The notes under the pieces are model-generated. The model saw nothing but the letters and a program-made list of their open reading frames with translations. It was not told the origin of the DNA and made no database searches. From the NCBI RefSeq assembly GCF_011075055.1, contig NC_058144.1, positions 15,987,807-16,051,806 on the forward strand: a stretch of 64,000 nucleotides of DNA, written 5' to 3'. The position numbers were made by a program, and so were the translations under genes. Shown here in pieces: positions 47,721 through 59,348 of the stretch. The DNA is from Mangifera indica (taxonomy: Eukaryota > Streptophyta > Magnoliopsida > Sapindales > Anacardiaceae). The first letter of the stretch is position 1. Each line of letters begins with the position of its first letter.

Positions 47721-48960
47721 ATACTCTAATCTCAACTTTAGATACTAAGTTACTTGGGTTTGAGTATATCAAAGATTTGTATGTGATTGATGTAGACTTT
47801 TCTAGTATTTATGATGCTTGTGAGAAAGTTGCATTCGGTAAGTTTTATAGGCATGATGGATATTTGTTTAGGGAGAATGAATTGTGTGTGCCTATGAGTT
47901 TCTTACATGAATTGCTTATTAGGAAAACATATGGGGGTGGACTAATAGGTCATTTCAGCATAGCTAAAACCTTAAACATCTTACAGGAGCATTTCTTTTG
48001 GCCATATATGAAAAGGGATGTTGAGTACATTTATAATAAATGTATTAGGTGTAAGTAGGCTAAGTCAAAATTTTTACCGTATGGATTGTATACACCCTTA
48101 CCAATAGCTAGTAAACCTTGGGTTGATATTTCTATGGACTTTGTGTTAGGGTTGCCTAGGATAAAGAAGGGTAGAGATGTAATTTTTGTAGTCGTTGATA
48201 GATTTTCCAAAGTGGCACACTTCATTTCGTGTCATAAAATTGATGACGCTACTAATATTGTTGATTTGTTTTTTAGGGACATAGTACGTTTATATGGAGT
48301 TTAAAAGAGCATCGTGTCTGATCAAGATGTTAAGTTTCTCAATTACTTCTAGAAGGTATTATGGGGAAAAGTAGGTACAAAGCTCTTATTTTCCATTATA
48401 TGCCACCCGCAAACTGACAGACAAACTAAAGTAGTAATAGGACATTAACTCAATTATTGCGTGCTGTGATTGAAAAGAACTTAAAAACTTGGGAGGAATG
48501 TTTACAACATGTAGAGTTTGCATATAATAAGACAATGCATTCTACTACAAGTTATTCCCCATTTGAGATCGTTTATGGTTTTAATCTACTAACCCTTTTG
48601 GATCTTTTGCCATTACCTATTGATGAGAGAACTAGCTTAGATGGGAAAAGAAAAGCAAAGCTTGTGAAGCAGATTCATGAGAAGGTCAAACAAACAATTG
48701 AAAAATGGACTAAGCGATTTGTTAAGCAAGCTAATAAAGAAAGGAAGAAGATGGTATTTCAACCAGAAGATTGGGTATAGGTATACATGTAAAAAGAAAG
48801 ATTTTCTCAATGACAAAAGTCAAAACTCCACCTAAGGGGAGATGGTCCATTTCAAGTCCTCGAACGAATTGGAGATAATGCATATAAATTAGACTTTTAG
48901 TTGTGTACAATATAAGTACTACTTTTAATGTTTCTGACTTATCTTTGTTTGATTATGCAG
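47721..48960 (+). pseudogene. Gypsy integrase
   Basis: Zinc-binding domain at 47940-48056: GHFSIAKTLNILQEHFFWPY and KCIRCK preserve the HHCC pattern. The DDE core begins [20 protein letters not shown] (first Asp), the second Asp is in a SDQDVKFL-like segment near 48316, and the third acidic residue region is a decayed QTDRQTK block near 48410. Then [20 protein letters not shown] and [20 protein letters not shown] lead to the C-terminal region ending at DLRVNPSQK near 48975. No chromodomain was recognised. Stops and shifts present. Confidence 0.9.
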
Positions 48961-48980
48961 ATTTGAGGGTAAATCCTTCT

Positions 48981-48995
48981 CAAAAAGGGGAACGA
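48981..48995 (+). other. Gypsy polypurine tract
   Basis: caaaaaggggaacga just before the TG of the 3' LTR. Confidence 0.8.
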
Positions 48996-49779
48996 TGAAG
49001 ACATCATCAGAGCACTAATCAAAACACTGAGCCACAGGGTTGATCCCCTTTAAATACTAGTAGGATCAATTATGAGGAGTTAAACTAAGAAGTTGCAACA
49101 AACCTTAAATGGACTCATAGAAGAGCTTTGGTCCAAGTCAAGCATCATGGAGTCCAATTAGGTTAAGAAAAGCATCGAAGGACTAGTTAATTTGATCCAG
49201 TGATTAGTTCAAGAAGGAGTAGAGGAATTAGTCATTGAGGATAAAAGCCCAACCTAAGAGTAGCATATCATATTCAGTCGTCAAGGAAATATTCAAGGGA
49301 AGACGTCCAAGCATGCCTTGGTTAGGCCTATATTATGTTATTATTATAATTATTATTTTTTGTAATAGACTAAGACTTGTTTTATTAAAGCCCAAGTTTT
49401 TATTTAAGTTATGTGTTATGTAATAAGCTACTTAAATTAGTTATTTTTAAAGCCCAATTGTCATGCTAGTTTTTAACTTAGGTTATTAGGCATTTAATTA
49501 GTTAATGGGCTTAGGTAAATTAGATTGTCAATTGGGTTAAGGTCAAGTTCGGCCTTTAGGGTTTATAGACACCAATTTAAAAAAACAATTCTTTTTGTCA
49601 GAATAAAAAGTAACTGCGAGTTTCAGTCTTGTTTCAAGATTTCAACTTCTAATCACTAATCTATACCAAGGTTCGTACAAATTTCATTTGTGTTGGGTCA
49701 AGGTGAAACCAGTTTCATCTTGGACAAAGATCGATTTTTGATCCGGTTTTAAACATCCTTGTTAAAATTTGTATCATCA
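48996..49779 (+). mobile_element. Gypsy 3' LTR
   Basis: Direct copy of the 5' LTR, starting TGAAGACATCATCAGAGC and ending ...gtatcatca at 49779. The pol tail frame is present but has acquired stops (for example in the TRS...AKKLQ region near 49080). Confidence 0.85.
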
Positions 49780-49784
49780 TATCA

Positions 49785-49895
49785 AAACTGATGAAGTAGA
49801 ACCTAACTCTTTTATTGAACAAAAACATAGTCCAAAATTTCTTCGTGGAAATAAGTGGATAACTTACTAGTTAGTTGGTTGCTAGCTTCTATATT
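49785..49895 (+). pseudogene. Copia gag, continuation after the gypsy insertion
   Basis: In shifting frames the plus strand reads KFLRW then VDNLLVSWLLAS, the block that follows the DLEGFL region in copia gags. Homology fades near 49895. Confidence 0.6.
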
Positions 49896-49979
49896 AAAAA
49901 AATATATATATGTATAGTGTAATCTCAAATTTTCAATTTTCATTTGATATTTAGAGTGCTTTAGAGTGTAAGTTGTTAT

Positions 49980-50775
49980 TAAGCCAAAATTTGTTACAAT
50001 GTCAAACTTTTCTCTCTTTTTTGACCATGCTCACTTTTCTCTCTAGAACCTAACTTCACCTTTGTCTTGGTATCATCCTTCTGCATCAGGGACGTTTCTA
50101 GTCCTTTTAGTACTGGTCCTCCGATCAAGGATGTTTCTGGTCTTCTACATTGTCGTGTTATCTTATACCTCTCTTAGGTTATGTCTTGGCCTATGGTGGT
50201 GTTTGGTGTTAGGTTTGTTCCTCTCTTAGCTTGTTTGGTTTTTATCGTGATGGTGGTCTTCTCTTTTAGGGTTCTTGTGATTTGGTGCTAGGATTGTCTT
50301 CCTCTACATTAGAGTTACCATGTGTAGGTGTTTAATGGAGTAAGTTTCTTTGCCTTTTATGGATATACTTGTCTTGAGGTTTATGGGTTAAAGAATGGTT
50401 TGGTTTTGTGTGGGTGTTAGCAATTCTTTTTGTTTGAATTAGTGGTGTCAAGGCTTGATGGTCAAAGGTGGCTACTTCTTGTTTCAAGGAGGAAGGTGCT
50501 CTATGGTGGCGTGTTTGTTATTTTTTCTAATTTGGCGGTTTTGTTATGTGGCTTGGTTTGTTTGGTAATTTTCTACTTATATGGAGTCTACGTGGTTTGC
50601 TTGGTTTGTTGGGCTTGAGGAATGTTGGTGGGTGCTGGATTCTTAAGATGTTGAGGTGGGCTTACTATGTGGTTAGACTTTGTAGTGACTTTTTGTGGTA
50701 GGGTTTGTGGAGTGGGTTTGGGTGTGGTCTAGTTCATTGATGCTAGCCTAATAGCTTTGTCTTTGCATAGTTATA
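49980..50775 (+). other. Putative LINE 5' untranslated region
   Basis: T/G-rich sequence (many ggttt, cttgg, tgtttgg words), strongly strand-biased and unlike neighbours. It directly precedes LINE ORF1, and the same T/G bias is seen in the 3' region of the other LINE. Confidence 0.5.
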
Positions 50776-51900
50776 GTGGGAAAGGATTCTAAGTCATCAG
50801 TTGAGGCAAGTAAGCCAAGTTGGAAGGTCGTTTCTCCTTCTAAGAGAGTTAACAATCTCATTAGCTTTTATACTCCATCCAAGGGTGAAAATAAAAGAAT
50901 TTCGGTTATGCCTCTTTTAGAGGTAACAATGCTTGGAGCTAATAAATGGGAAGGGTGGCTAATGGTATATTTTTTAGACTCTAAGCTCTCATATTCCTAT
51001 GTGAAGAGTTATTTTGAGGCTAACAAAATAAATTAGGAAAATGTGAATTACTTTCAAATGGGCAAAGTGTTTCCTTTTCAAGTTGAGAGATGATTCCTTA
51101 AATGAAGAAGTGCAAAAAGAGGGATTTTAAGCAATAAGTGGCAAGCCATTTGTTATCAAGAAATAGAACTAACCTCAGCCTTGTTTAGAGTTCTCTAACA
51201 AGGGTCCCCATTTGGGTTAAGCTTTTTGGAGTTCCTTTGGAGTTGTGGACTACAAAGGGACTGAGTTATATTGCTAGTGTGTTAGGGGAGCTATTGTACA
51301 CGGACAAATTTATAGAGGACTCGACTAGGATTAGGTTTGCCAAGGTTAGCATTGAATTTGATTTAATGAAGGGTTTTCTAGATAACTTCGATTGTCTTGC
51401 CTAATGGAGAATCAACAAAAATTAAAGTGGAATACTAATGGAAGCCAAAATATTACAGTTGGTACAAGAAATTTGGCCATTACTAGAGCAATTATTTGTG
51501 TGATCCTGAGAACAAGGATAAAGCTATTGACAAGGTGAATCAAAAAGGAAATGGGAAATGTAAGAGATTAAAGATGGCTAGAAAAAGGTAGCCAAGGGAA
51601 AGGAAAAAAAAGACTTAGGTTAGAGTAGTAAAAGGAGAGACAACCTTCCTCTAACAAATTTGAGGTTCTTACTCAATTGAAAAAGCTTTGGGATAATGTG
51701 GAAATGACCTCTGCTAGGAAAATTAGTGATAGGAATGAATCAAGTACAGCTAGAGTCTTGGGCAAAGAGATCATTGTATAGGCTGCTCCTAAAGGTAACA
51801 TTAGGATAAACATAGGAACTATCAAGAGAGTGTTGAGCTCTAGAAAGAAGCTAAGAAAATGAGCAATGACAATACAAGTTTCAACTGAATCTTAAAGATT
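50776..51900 (+). pseudogene. LINE ORF1 (DUF4283-like plus zinc-knuckle remnant)
   Basis: The frame opens at GTG (50776), probably a mutated ATG, giving MGKDSKSSVEASKPSWKVV. A DUF4283-like domain follows: LEVTMLGANKWEGWLMVYFL and YVKSYFEANKI, then, after stops, FPFQVER and the GVPLELW-like LFGVPLELWTTKGLSYIAS near 51220-51270. A WKP-x-x-YYSWYKKFGHY segment near 51440 is a degraded CCHC knuckle with cysteines lost. A lysine-rich tail runs to about 51620. ORF1 proteins of plant LINEs bind the element's RNA. At least ten stops. Confidence 0.75.
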
Positions 51901-52329
51901 CTTAAGGAAGATGCTTTTGAATGGATGTAATCTAACTAGCAAACTCAAGAATCTGGAACTGAATTTTGATCATTTAGTTGAAGAATATACCCTTAATAAA
52001 GTTAATTTGTGCCCACCCTTTGTAAAGAATGGCTTAGAGCCTAATTGTGTTATTTCTTTGGGTATGGAAGCTTGGAGGAACAATTGAATATAACCTTAAA
52101 TATAATTTCCCTCTACTCTATTAAAGATGTTGAGAAGTAAGGGACACCTAAAATTTGAAGTAGACTTAGGAAATTGACTCGAGCAAGTAAGGGATCTCTC
52201 CCATGATCAAGTCATTCGAGATATTGATCAAAGTGGATGAAAGATATCTTAAGGATACCAAGGTGAGCAAAGACCAAAAGAAAAGGCCTAATAAAAAGGG
52301 TTAGGAGAATTATTCACAACGTATCTCTT

Positions 52330-53100
52330 ATGATTAACATCAAGGCTTGGAACATTAAGGGATTTAACAACCCTTTAAAACAAAAAGAGGTTAGACTATT
52401 TGTCTTTAGAAATAAACTTGATTTTGTTGTTACTATTGAAACTAGAGTAAGAGATAACAACTTGGATAAAGTAAGTAGAAATACTTTTAGGGATTAGATA
52501 TTTTGTGTATAACAACAACACCAATCCTAGGGGTCATATGTGGATTGCTTAGACCCAGGGAAAATTAAAGTAAGGATTATTGAAAAAAATAAGCAAATCA
52601 TTTGTTGTGAATTTGGGAATGAGAGTAATTTTAAAGCTTTAAACACTATTGTGTATGGTTTAAATGATTACATTGAGATGAGAGAGCTTTGAAGGGACAT
52701 TATTCGCTATAAAAATACTTCTAATGGTTTCAGTTAGGTGGTCTTGGGTGATTTTAATGTTATAAGAAGAAGGAAAGAGAAGTTGTGGAGGAGGGGTCGT
52801 TAGGTAGGACTCTTATAAAGAGGAATTTAATAAGTATTGTATTGAAGCCCATCTTGAAGACCTTAGATTCATAGGATCTTACTATACTTAAACCAATATG
52901 AGTCAAAGAGAAAATAGAGTTACTTGTATGCTCGATAAGATTTTAGTAAATGAGAATTGGCTTGAAAAGTTTTCGAGATCTATGAGAGTTTTCCATCCTT
53001 GTGGGCTCTTGGATTATTGTCCGGGCGTTATTTTTAAGGCAAAAATGAAGCTAAAAGGAATTACCTCTTCAAATTCTTCAATTTTTTGGGCAGAATAGGA
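52330..53100 (+). pseudogene. LINE ORF2 endonuclease domain
   Basis: Starts at an ATG (52330) with INIKAWNIKGFNNPLKQKEV, matching the N-x-R-G-L start of the exonuclease-endonuclease-phosphatase fold (here N-x-K-G-F). The ETR motif is kept (FVVTIETRVRDNN). GDFNVIRRR (52748-52775) carries the catalytic DFN. The last block is YCPGVIF (about 53010), where the SDH of the family has been lost. This domain nicks target DNA to prime insertion. Confidence 0.8.
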
Positions 53101-53332
53101 AAATTTTTTGCATTTGGTGGATTTAGTTTGGAAAGAAGATATTATGGGCAACCTCATGTTTTACCTTGTGAAAAGGCTTAAGAAAGTTAAAATGGCTTTG
53201 AAAGAGCTTAATAGGAAGGAGTTTTGGAATATTTCTGAAAGGTGAAATATTCTAGAGAAAAATTGAATAGCATTCAAGTGAGCCTTGATCATCACCCGTA
53301 AGATGGTAAACTTTTAGAGAAAGAAACGTTTT

Positions 53333-54545
53333 GTGCTATGGAGTTTCGAAGACTTGGGTAGAGGAATGACTCATGAAGCAAAAAATCTAGAATTGAGTGG
53401 TTTAAGGAGGGGGACCAAAACACAGACTATTTCTTTAAGCGGGTCAAGGGAAGAAGGAATAAAAATGCCATCAATGGTCTTTTTCTTGAGGATGATACTT
53501 TTACTTGTGAGAAAAGGGCACTTTAAAGAACAATTACTAGCTTCTCTCAAGAGATTGGTTACTTGCCACAGTGACAATTTCTTTGATAGTAACTTTAGAA
53601 TACTTCTTAACTTTGTGTTCTGTAGGGACATTGCTCTTGACACGGTGAAGGAAGTCACTAGTAAGGAGATAAAAAGAACTTTTTTTTTTATATGGATAGC
53701 AATAAAGCTCCAAGACCTGATGGATTCGGTGCTCTTTTCTATAAGAAGGCTCAAGACATAATTAGCAAGGATGTTGTGAAGGCCATCAAATTCTTCTTTG
53801 TTTCGGGATCTTTTTTTCGAGAGGGCAATATCACTATTATCTCTCTTGTGTCTAAGTGTGAAAACCAATCAAGAACTAAAGACTTTAGGCCTATCTCGTG
53901 TTACAATGTCATCTATAAGTGCATCACTAAGATTATGGCCAATAGATTAAAGACTATACTCTATTTTTTTATTAACAAATCTTAACTTTGTGTTCTGTAG
54001 GGACATTGCTCTTGACACGGTGAAGGAAGTCACTAGTAAGGAGATAAAAAGAACTTTTTTTTTTATATGGATAGCAATAAGCTCCAAGACCTGATGGATT
54101 TTGTGCTCTTTTCTATAAGAAGGCTCAAGACATAATTAGCAAGGATGTTGTGAAGGCCATCAAATTCTTCTTTGTTTTGGGATCTTTTTTTCGAGAGGGC
54201 AATATCACTATTATCTCTCTTGTGTATAAGTGTGAAAACCAATCAAGAACTAAAGACTTTAGGCCTATCTCGTGTTACAATGTCATCTATAAGTGCATCA
54301 CTAAGATTATGGCCAATAGATTAAAGACTATACTCTATTTTTTTATTAACAAAGCCCAAAGAGCCTTTTTAGGGGGAAGAAAAATTGGTGACAACATTTT
54401 TATGTGTAATAAGATCTTACATAATTAACATAGGAATGAGAAGAATAAAAAGAAGTGTGTTACTAAAATTGATCTCATGAAAGCATGTGATATAGTGGAT
54501 TGGAACTCTTTAGTGACAATTCTCAAGAAAATTAGCATTCATCTT
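53333..54545 (+). pseudogene. LINE ORF2 RT domain with internal duplication, 3'-truncated
   Basis: A GDQNTDYFFKR-like segment lies near 53430. RT N-terminal blocks occur twice: DSNKAPRPDGFGALFYKK, then FREGNITIISLVSKCEN and DFRPISCYNVIYKCITKI, and again, nearly identical, 374 bases downstream. Only the second copy continues into QRAFLGGRKIGDNIFMCNKI and KIDLMKACDIVDW, the palm region. RT is cut at about 54545, before the YADD-type motif, by a copia LTR. It belongs to the same LINE lineage as 24090-27272. Confidence 0.85.
53605..54353 (+). repeat. Tandem duplication of 375 and 374 bp within LINE RT
   Basis: Unit 1 is 53605-53979 and unit 2 is 53980-54353. I count only about four substitutions and one single-base deletion between them (for example agcaataaagctcc versus agcaataagctcc), so they are nearly 99 percent identical. 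Confidence 0.95.
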
Positions 54546-55064
54546 CTTTCATGTGTATGTTGATGAGTGTCATGCAAGTGTTTTGGTGGAATGCTACTTG
54601 TGCATTTTACATACTAGGCATGCATGTGTGTGTTGATGATTGTCGTGCTTGGTTGAAATTCTAGTCATGCTCAGACACTTGTATATAAAAATTAAAAAAT
54701 TAAGTTAACAATTTAGAGATAGAACACAGAAAACAAACCTAGTTGCTCTGTCTTCTTTCTCTCATTTCTATGAGCATAAATTTGTCCAGCCAAAGAGCTT
54801 TAGCAACCCTTTCACCTAAATTTCCTCTTTTTGTGTTTGTGCTTTATGTGGATACCAAGGTGTTGCCTCATGATGATTATATGATGTTCTTTCTCTAGCC
54901 ACGTGAAGTTTGAATGAGTCATCAACACAAGCATAAATCTAAAACACTCTATGTGTGTTTTTGCATGTTTTATTAATTTTATGTTTAAAATAGGTATCTC
55001 GGTTAGGATTTTCAAGATTGTCTTTTAATTTTTAAATTTTTAAATTCCGCTACACTATCAATTA
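54546..55064 (+). mobile_element. Copia LTR, 3' third, plus orientation
   Basis: Aligns in inverse orientation with the inner part of 59349-60882 (ccagccaaagagctttagcaaccc corresponds to ggctattagggctcc; ccacgtgaagtttga to tcttcacgtggc). It ends ...aattccgctaca at about 55063, then the leader begins. The outer two thirds are missing; the LTR abuts LINE RT. Confidence 0.7.
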
Positions 55065-56929
55065 TCAGTGCCCTGAAAATCCTTACAATAGTATTAGACT
55101 CACTGTTTAGCATAATTTTCATGAAAATTATACCTACAGTTAGTTTGATTAATTTTTATATGTTGATTACATGTAATAGAGATAATTAAAACTGAATAAA
55201 ATTGGCAAAGATGAATTGTAATTGTGTTGCTACATGATTTATTGAGTATCATGTATAATATAAATAGTATTAAATTATTAAGTGATGATTCTTGGATTTT
55301 TGTTTGAATTTTGTTGATATATGCAAGTTTTAAGTAGGTTGAATGTCATAGGTTTCTTGCTGATAAACAAAATGGCCCCTGAATCATGTTGTTGCATTAT
55401 TCAAGGGTTGTCATTGGAGTGAGTATGGCTTGTGTGTCGTATTCCTCACATTGATGACTAGCTTATCGATAATTAGGGAATTTTTTAGATGTCTTCCATC
55501 GTTTGAAAAACCATAAATTTAGCCTCTAGAAAACCACCATCCAAGGCTGACACCAAACCGTGCATGGTGGGTGTCAGATGGACACCTTCCCGACACATGG
55601 TGCCAACTATACACCTTGGTTGGTTTCTAGTCGTTCCCTATGGCTTTTTGTCTTGTTTCCAACCATACATGATTCTAGAATTTTGTTGAATTTTAGATGC
55701 ATTACTAGACATTTCACCTGCACACCTAGCAAGGTTGAAACTATCAGTTTAGTCCTATTTTGTTGAATTGAGACTGAATTATGATTTTTTTAAACTTTAA
55801 GGTTGCCTTACAATTTTGTAAAACTTAGGGATCAAAAGAATTTGACACTTGACATAATAATAATTAAAATTTAATCTGTACTAATATTTATATGTATGGA
55901 TGTATATATATACGGTGCCCAATATATAATCAATGAACCTTTATAGATGTTTTTATTTATTTTTCTTTTGGGTTGTAATTTTTAATAAGATCTATACACG
56001 CTGCCTTTATCCCCTTTCTTCTTTTAGATTAATTTTTTTTAATTTTCTTAGAATTATATAACAAAGAAACAAAACCTTGTAACAATTTAAGATTGAAGAC
56101 AAGAGGAAAATCGCGAAGATCTGAAGATGAAGATTCACCTACGCTAACCAATCAAACTCTTTTTGCCACCAGGGATTTGACAATAGTTATGGTTGTGTAC
56201 TAGCATGTCTTTTTTAACATTATAAAATGTATGTATAGATTTTATTTTACAAATATCACCTAACATGCAGCTTAAAATTTGATGGGACTAATTTATGAAA
56301 CCCTCAATTTAAATATTAAGTCTAAAATTTAATTGGTGTTTTCTAACATAATGCCCTAATTAAGCCCCTATGAAAAATTAGGAATTGATTATATTAGGTC
56401 TAACTTAACTAATATACTTTGATTGTTTACCAAAGTAAATGTGAAATATGTTAGACGCATGAGTAGGGAATGCATTTGTTGATGCAAAGAGATATATAGT
56501 ATCCACCTTACTGAATCTAAGAGTCACATTTGAGGTTGTATGATTTGTTGGGATAATATTTAGCTTGAGATCATGTGCTTTTGATGATTAATTTGAAATA
56601 TACCTATTCGATTAATCCAAGCTTGTTTGCCAAAGTAAAAGGGATAGTTAAAGCAATAGGACCTTGATCCACTAGAAAGTTCATTGGAACTTCTCGATTA
56701 CAATAGTGTGGGTTATTAGCTTAAGGAAAATAGTGAGAGTATTTTAATTATTATATTCATAATAAAAATGAACATTAATAATCAAATAAAGTTACAAATC
56801 CTTTTATCTGTAAATTATAAGTCACAAAATCACTATATCACACCTAACAAATCTATCCATTCTCAAAAAGGAAAATAAGTTCACTAGAAGCAATTTCAAT
56901 GATTAGTATATAAATCTTCGAATTATTTT
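55065..56929 (+). other. Copia leader and decayed gag start
   Basis: The first 250 bases match, inverted, the leader at 59100-59348 (attttcatgaaaattatacct; ttacatgta...; acatgattt). The remainder up to the gag match is AT-rich without readable protein. A TA-rich run lies at about 55895-55910. Confidence 0.5.
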
Positions 56930-58380
56930 AAGTCAAGAAAAGAGGTTGTATATCCTTAAGGGGTCATTACCTTCTGAGCCTGGTCTCAATGTTACGTAGG
57001 TGGAAAAAAATACTTTTATTAAGTATCTTGATGACTTTGTGGAAGTCCAGCGCCTCATGCTAACTTCTATGTCACCTGACCTGAAAAAACAACGTGAGAA
57101 AATGGCTCTATACTTACACACCCTTGAAAGTTATAGGCATTTGTACTAGGATTGAATAATATGAGGTGTCAAATACTCTATTTGATTGCAGACTCTCTGA
57201 GAGAGGACAAGTTAGCCCTTATGTCATCAATATGATTGGCTACGTTAAGTGGTTGGCAAGCTTAGGCTTTAGCATGGGCAATGAACTTGCCATTGACTTG
57301 TAGTTGAAACCTCTTCCTAAATTATGGGCTAAGTTCACTATGAATTTTAAGCTAAACAAAAAAAATGAAAACTCTTGAAAAGTTGTTGTATATGCTCAGG
57401 CACGCTGAAAAAAAAGTACAAAAGGTAGTTTGACTAATGTACTAGTAGTTGAAGCCTAATCATCAAAAGTCAAGGCCAAGGGCAAAAACAAGTCCAAAGC
57501 TAAGCCCAAGCCAAAAAGCAAATAAATACCCTAATATTGCTACTGAGCTTACAAATAGTGTGGGGAAGAGAAAGGTTGTTTGCTTATATTGTGGCAAGGC
57601 AAGTCATTAAAGAAGACATCGCAAGGTCTTTCTAGAGAATAAGAAAAAGAAGGCAGTTAAAACCTCTACTTCAGGTATATTTGTTATTGAGATAAACTAT
57701 TCTCCTTATTCATCCTGGTTATAAACACAAGATGTTGTTCACATATTTGTCTAATATATAGGGACTACGGTAGGTAGATTGCTCACTAAAAGAGAGGTTA
57801 ACCTATATGTTGGAAATAAAACACATATTGTTGCATTAGTTATAAGGATTTATTATCTTAAGTTACCCACTAGGCTAGTTTTAGAATTAATAAATTGTTA
57901 TTATGTTCCTTTTGTTTGTAGAAACTTAGTTTCTGTTTTTGTTTTAGACAAAGAGGGATATTAATTTTCGATTGCTAGTGGTATTATAACCATCAACTTA
58001 AATAATATTCTCTATAGAACAACTAAATTGTATAATGGTTTGTATATTTTAAAATTAGATAATGAAATTCTCAATATACAAAATAATAAATTATTAAAAT
58101 CGAATGATTTGAATACCACATATCTATGGCATTCTAGGCTAAGCTACATAGGACTGAAATATATATCAAGACTTTTTGAACAAAGAGTCTTATAGTCATT
58201 TGACTTCTAGTCATATGATGAATGTGAACCATGTTTATTTAAGATGGCCAAAACACCCTTCACTGGACACAATGAAAGGACGACTGAACTATTAAGTATT
58301 ATACATAGTGATATGTGTGGACCCATGACAGTACACAACAGATATGAGAAAACCGATTTTGTCACATTAACTGATAACTT
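56930..58380 (+). pseudogene. Copia gag-protease-pre-integrase fragment
   Basis: Gag: RWKKILLLSILMTLWK-like then TLFDCRLSERGQVSPYVINM and WLASLGFSMGNELAIDL. A zinc knuckle at about 57577-57625 reads CLYCGKASH.RRHR, where the last cysteine is lost and a stop lies inside. The lysine-rich segment is typical. Protease/linker: LLTKREVNLYVGNKTHIVAL and YYLKLPTRLVLELINCYYVP. GAG-pre-integrase: TTYLWHSRLSYIGLKYISRL, then YDECEPCLFKMAKTPFTGHN and LLSIIHSDMCGPM, with conserved His and Cys residues. It breaks off at the start of the integrase core. RT and RNase H absent. Confidence 0.85.
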
Positions 58381-58437
58381 CAATATATAGCAGATATGGG
58401 AAAACCTACTTTGTCACATTAACTCATAGGGTGTTTC
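58339..58437 (+). repeat. 52-bp tandem duplication at the end of the copia fragment
   Basis: cagatatg.gaaaacc.a.tttgtcacattaact occurs at 58339 and 58391. Confidence 0.75.
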
Positions 58438-58479
58438 AAATTTAATATCTGTGTTAATGGCACATTTTAACTTCACATG

Positions 58480-58740
58480 GTTTAAAACTATATGTTATCC
58501 AACCATCACAAAGCAATGCCTTGTTATTTACACTAAGCATAAACATGAAAGAGAAGAAATCCAGACGAAGAGACTGTTAAGGCTCTTTGGCCAAATGGAT
58601 ATGCTCACAGCAGAAGGAAAGAGCACAGAAAACAACTAAGGTAATTATATGTTCTGTGTTTTTTATTTCTCAAAATCACACTTTAATTTATATGTACAAA
58701 TGTCCAAGCACAGCTAGAATTTCAACCAAGCACTACAATT
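58480..58740 (-). mobile_element. Copia LTR fragment, minus orientation
   Basis: Words tatgttatccaacc, aagcataaacatgaaagag and gctctttggcc align with 59510-59620 of the complete LTR in the same orientation. It is followed at once by an LTR end in plus orientation (58741-58790, ttttaattttgttaca), so a rearrangement point lies at about 58740. Confidence 0.6.
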
Positions 58741-58790
58741 AGGATTTTAGGATAGTTTCTTTTTATAAAATTTTAATTTTGTTACACTAT

Positions 58791-59348
58791 CGGTTATATT
58801 GACACCCATGCAAAGCTCATGACTAGAACAAGAATGGTCTAGTCATGATACAAAGCTTATGGTTGGAATATTCTTGGTCTAGTTATGACCTTTTCCTTAG
58901 TGCAAGCCACCTCCACTTTGCACCTCTATGCACAACTAGGAATATGTCATGCATGAATGGTTTCCAAATAAGTTTCTAGATTTTTCAGTGACGAGAAATC
59001 CAAAAAACTCTTGTTCTCGACAAACCTCCACCAGGGTAAGGAAATATGACACGTAAACCGTACTCATACCAATGACAATGGCTTTCAACTTGAACAAATA
59101 ATAAAACTCAAACAAAATATTCAAAATTCATTATTCAGTAATTTAACACATGTTTACATTGTTCATGAAACTTTACAAATCATGTAGTAACACGATTGCA
59201 AATCATCTTTACCAATTTTAAGGTTTTGATTAATTTAATTACATGTAGCAACGGATAAAATAATCAAAATAAACAGGTATAATTTTCATGAAAATATGTC
59301 TAAATGTGGTTATAATACAATTATAGGGTTTTAAGGTGTCGATAACTA
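58791..59348 (-). other. Copia leader, minus orientation
   Basis: Inverse of the leader at 55065-55300. It lies just inside the LTR at 59349, as expected for a minus-strand element whose coding part has been lost. Confidence 0.55.

Larger units (their letters stand above)
42377..49779 (+). mobile_element. Nearly full-length Ty3/gypsy retrotransposon
   Basis: Two direct LTRs (42377-43220 and 48996-49779) enclose leader, gag, protease, RT, RNase H and integrase in the standard gypsy order, with a polypurine tract before the 3' LTR. The flanking pentamers tatga (42372-42376) and tatca (49780-49784) agree at four of five positions. Host DNA on both sides is copia gag, which is continuous across the insertion. 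All genes contain stops, so the element is inactive. Confidence 0.9.

Noticed and set aside
53371..53868. 165-codon open frame, minus strand, the longest in its area
   Set aside because: Overlaps LINE RT on the plus strand, whose family motifs are clear; no independent homology.
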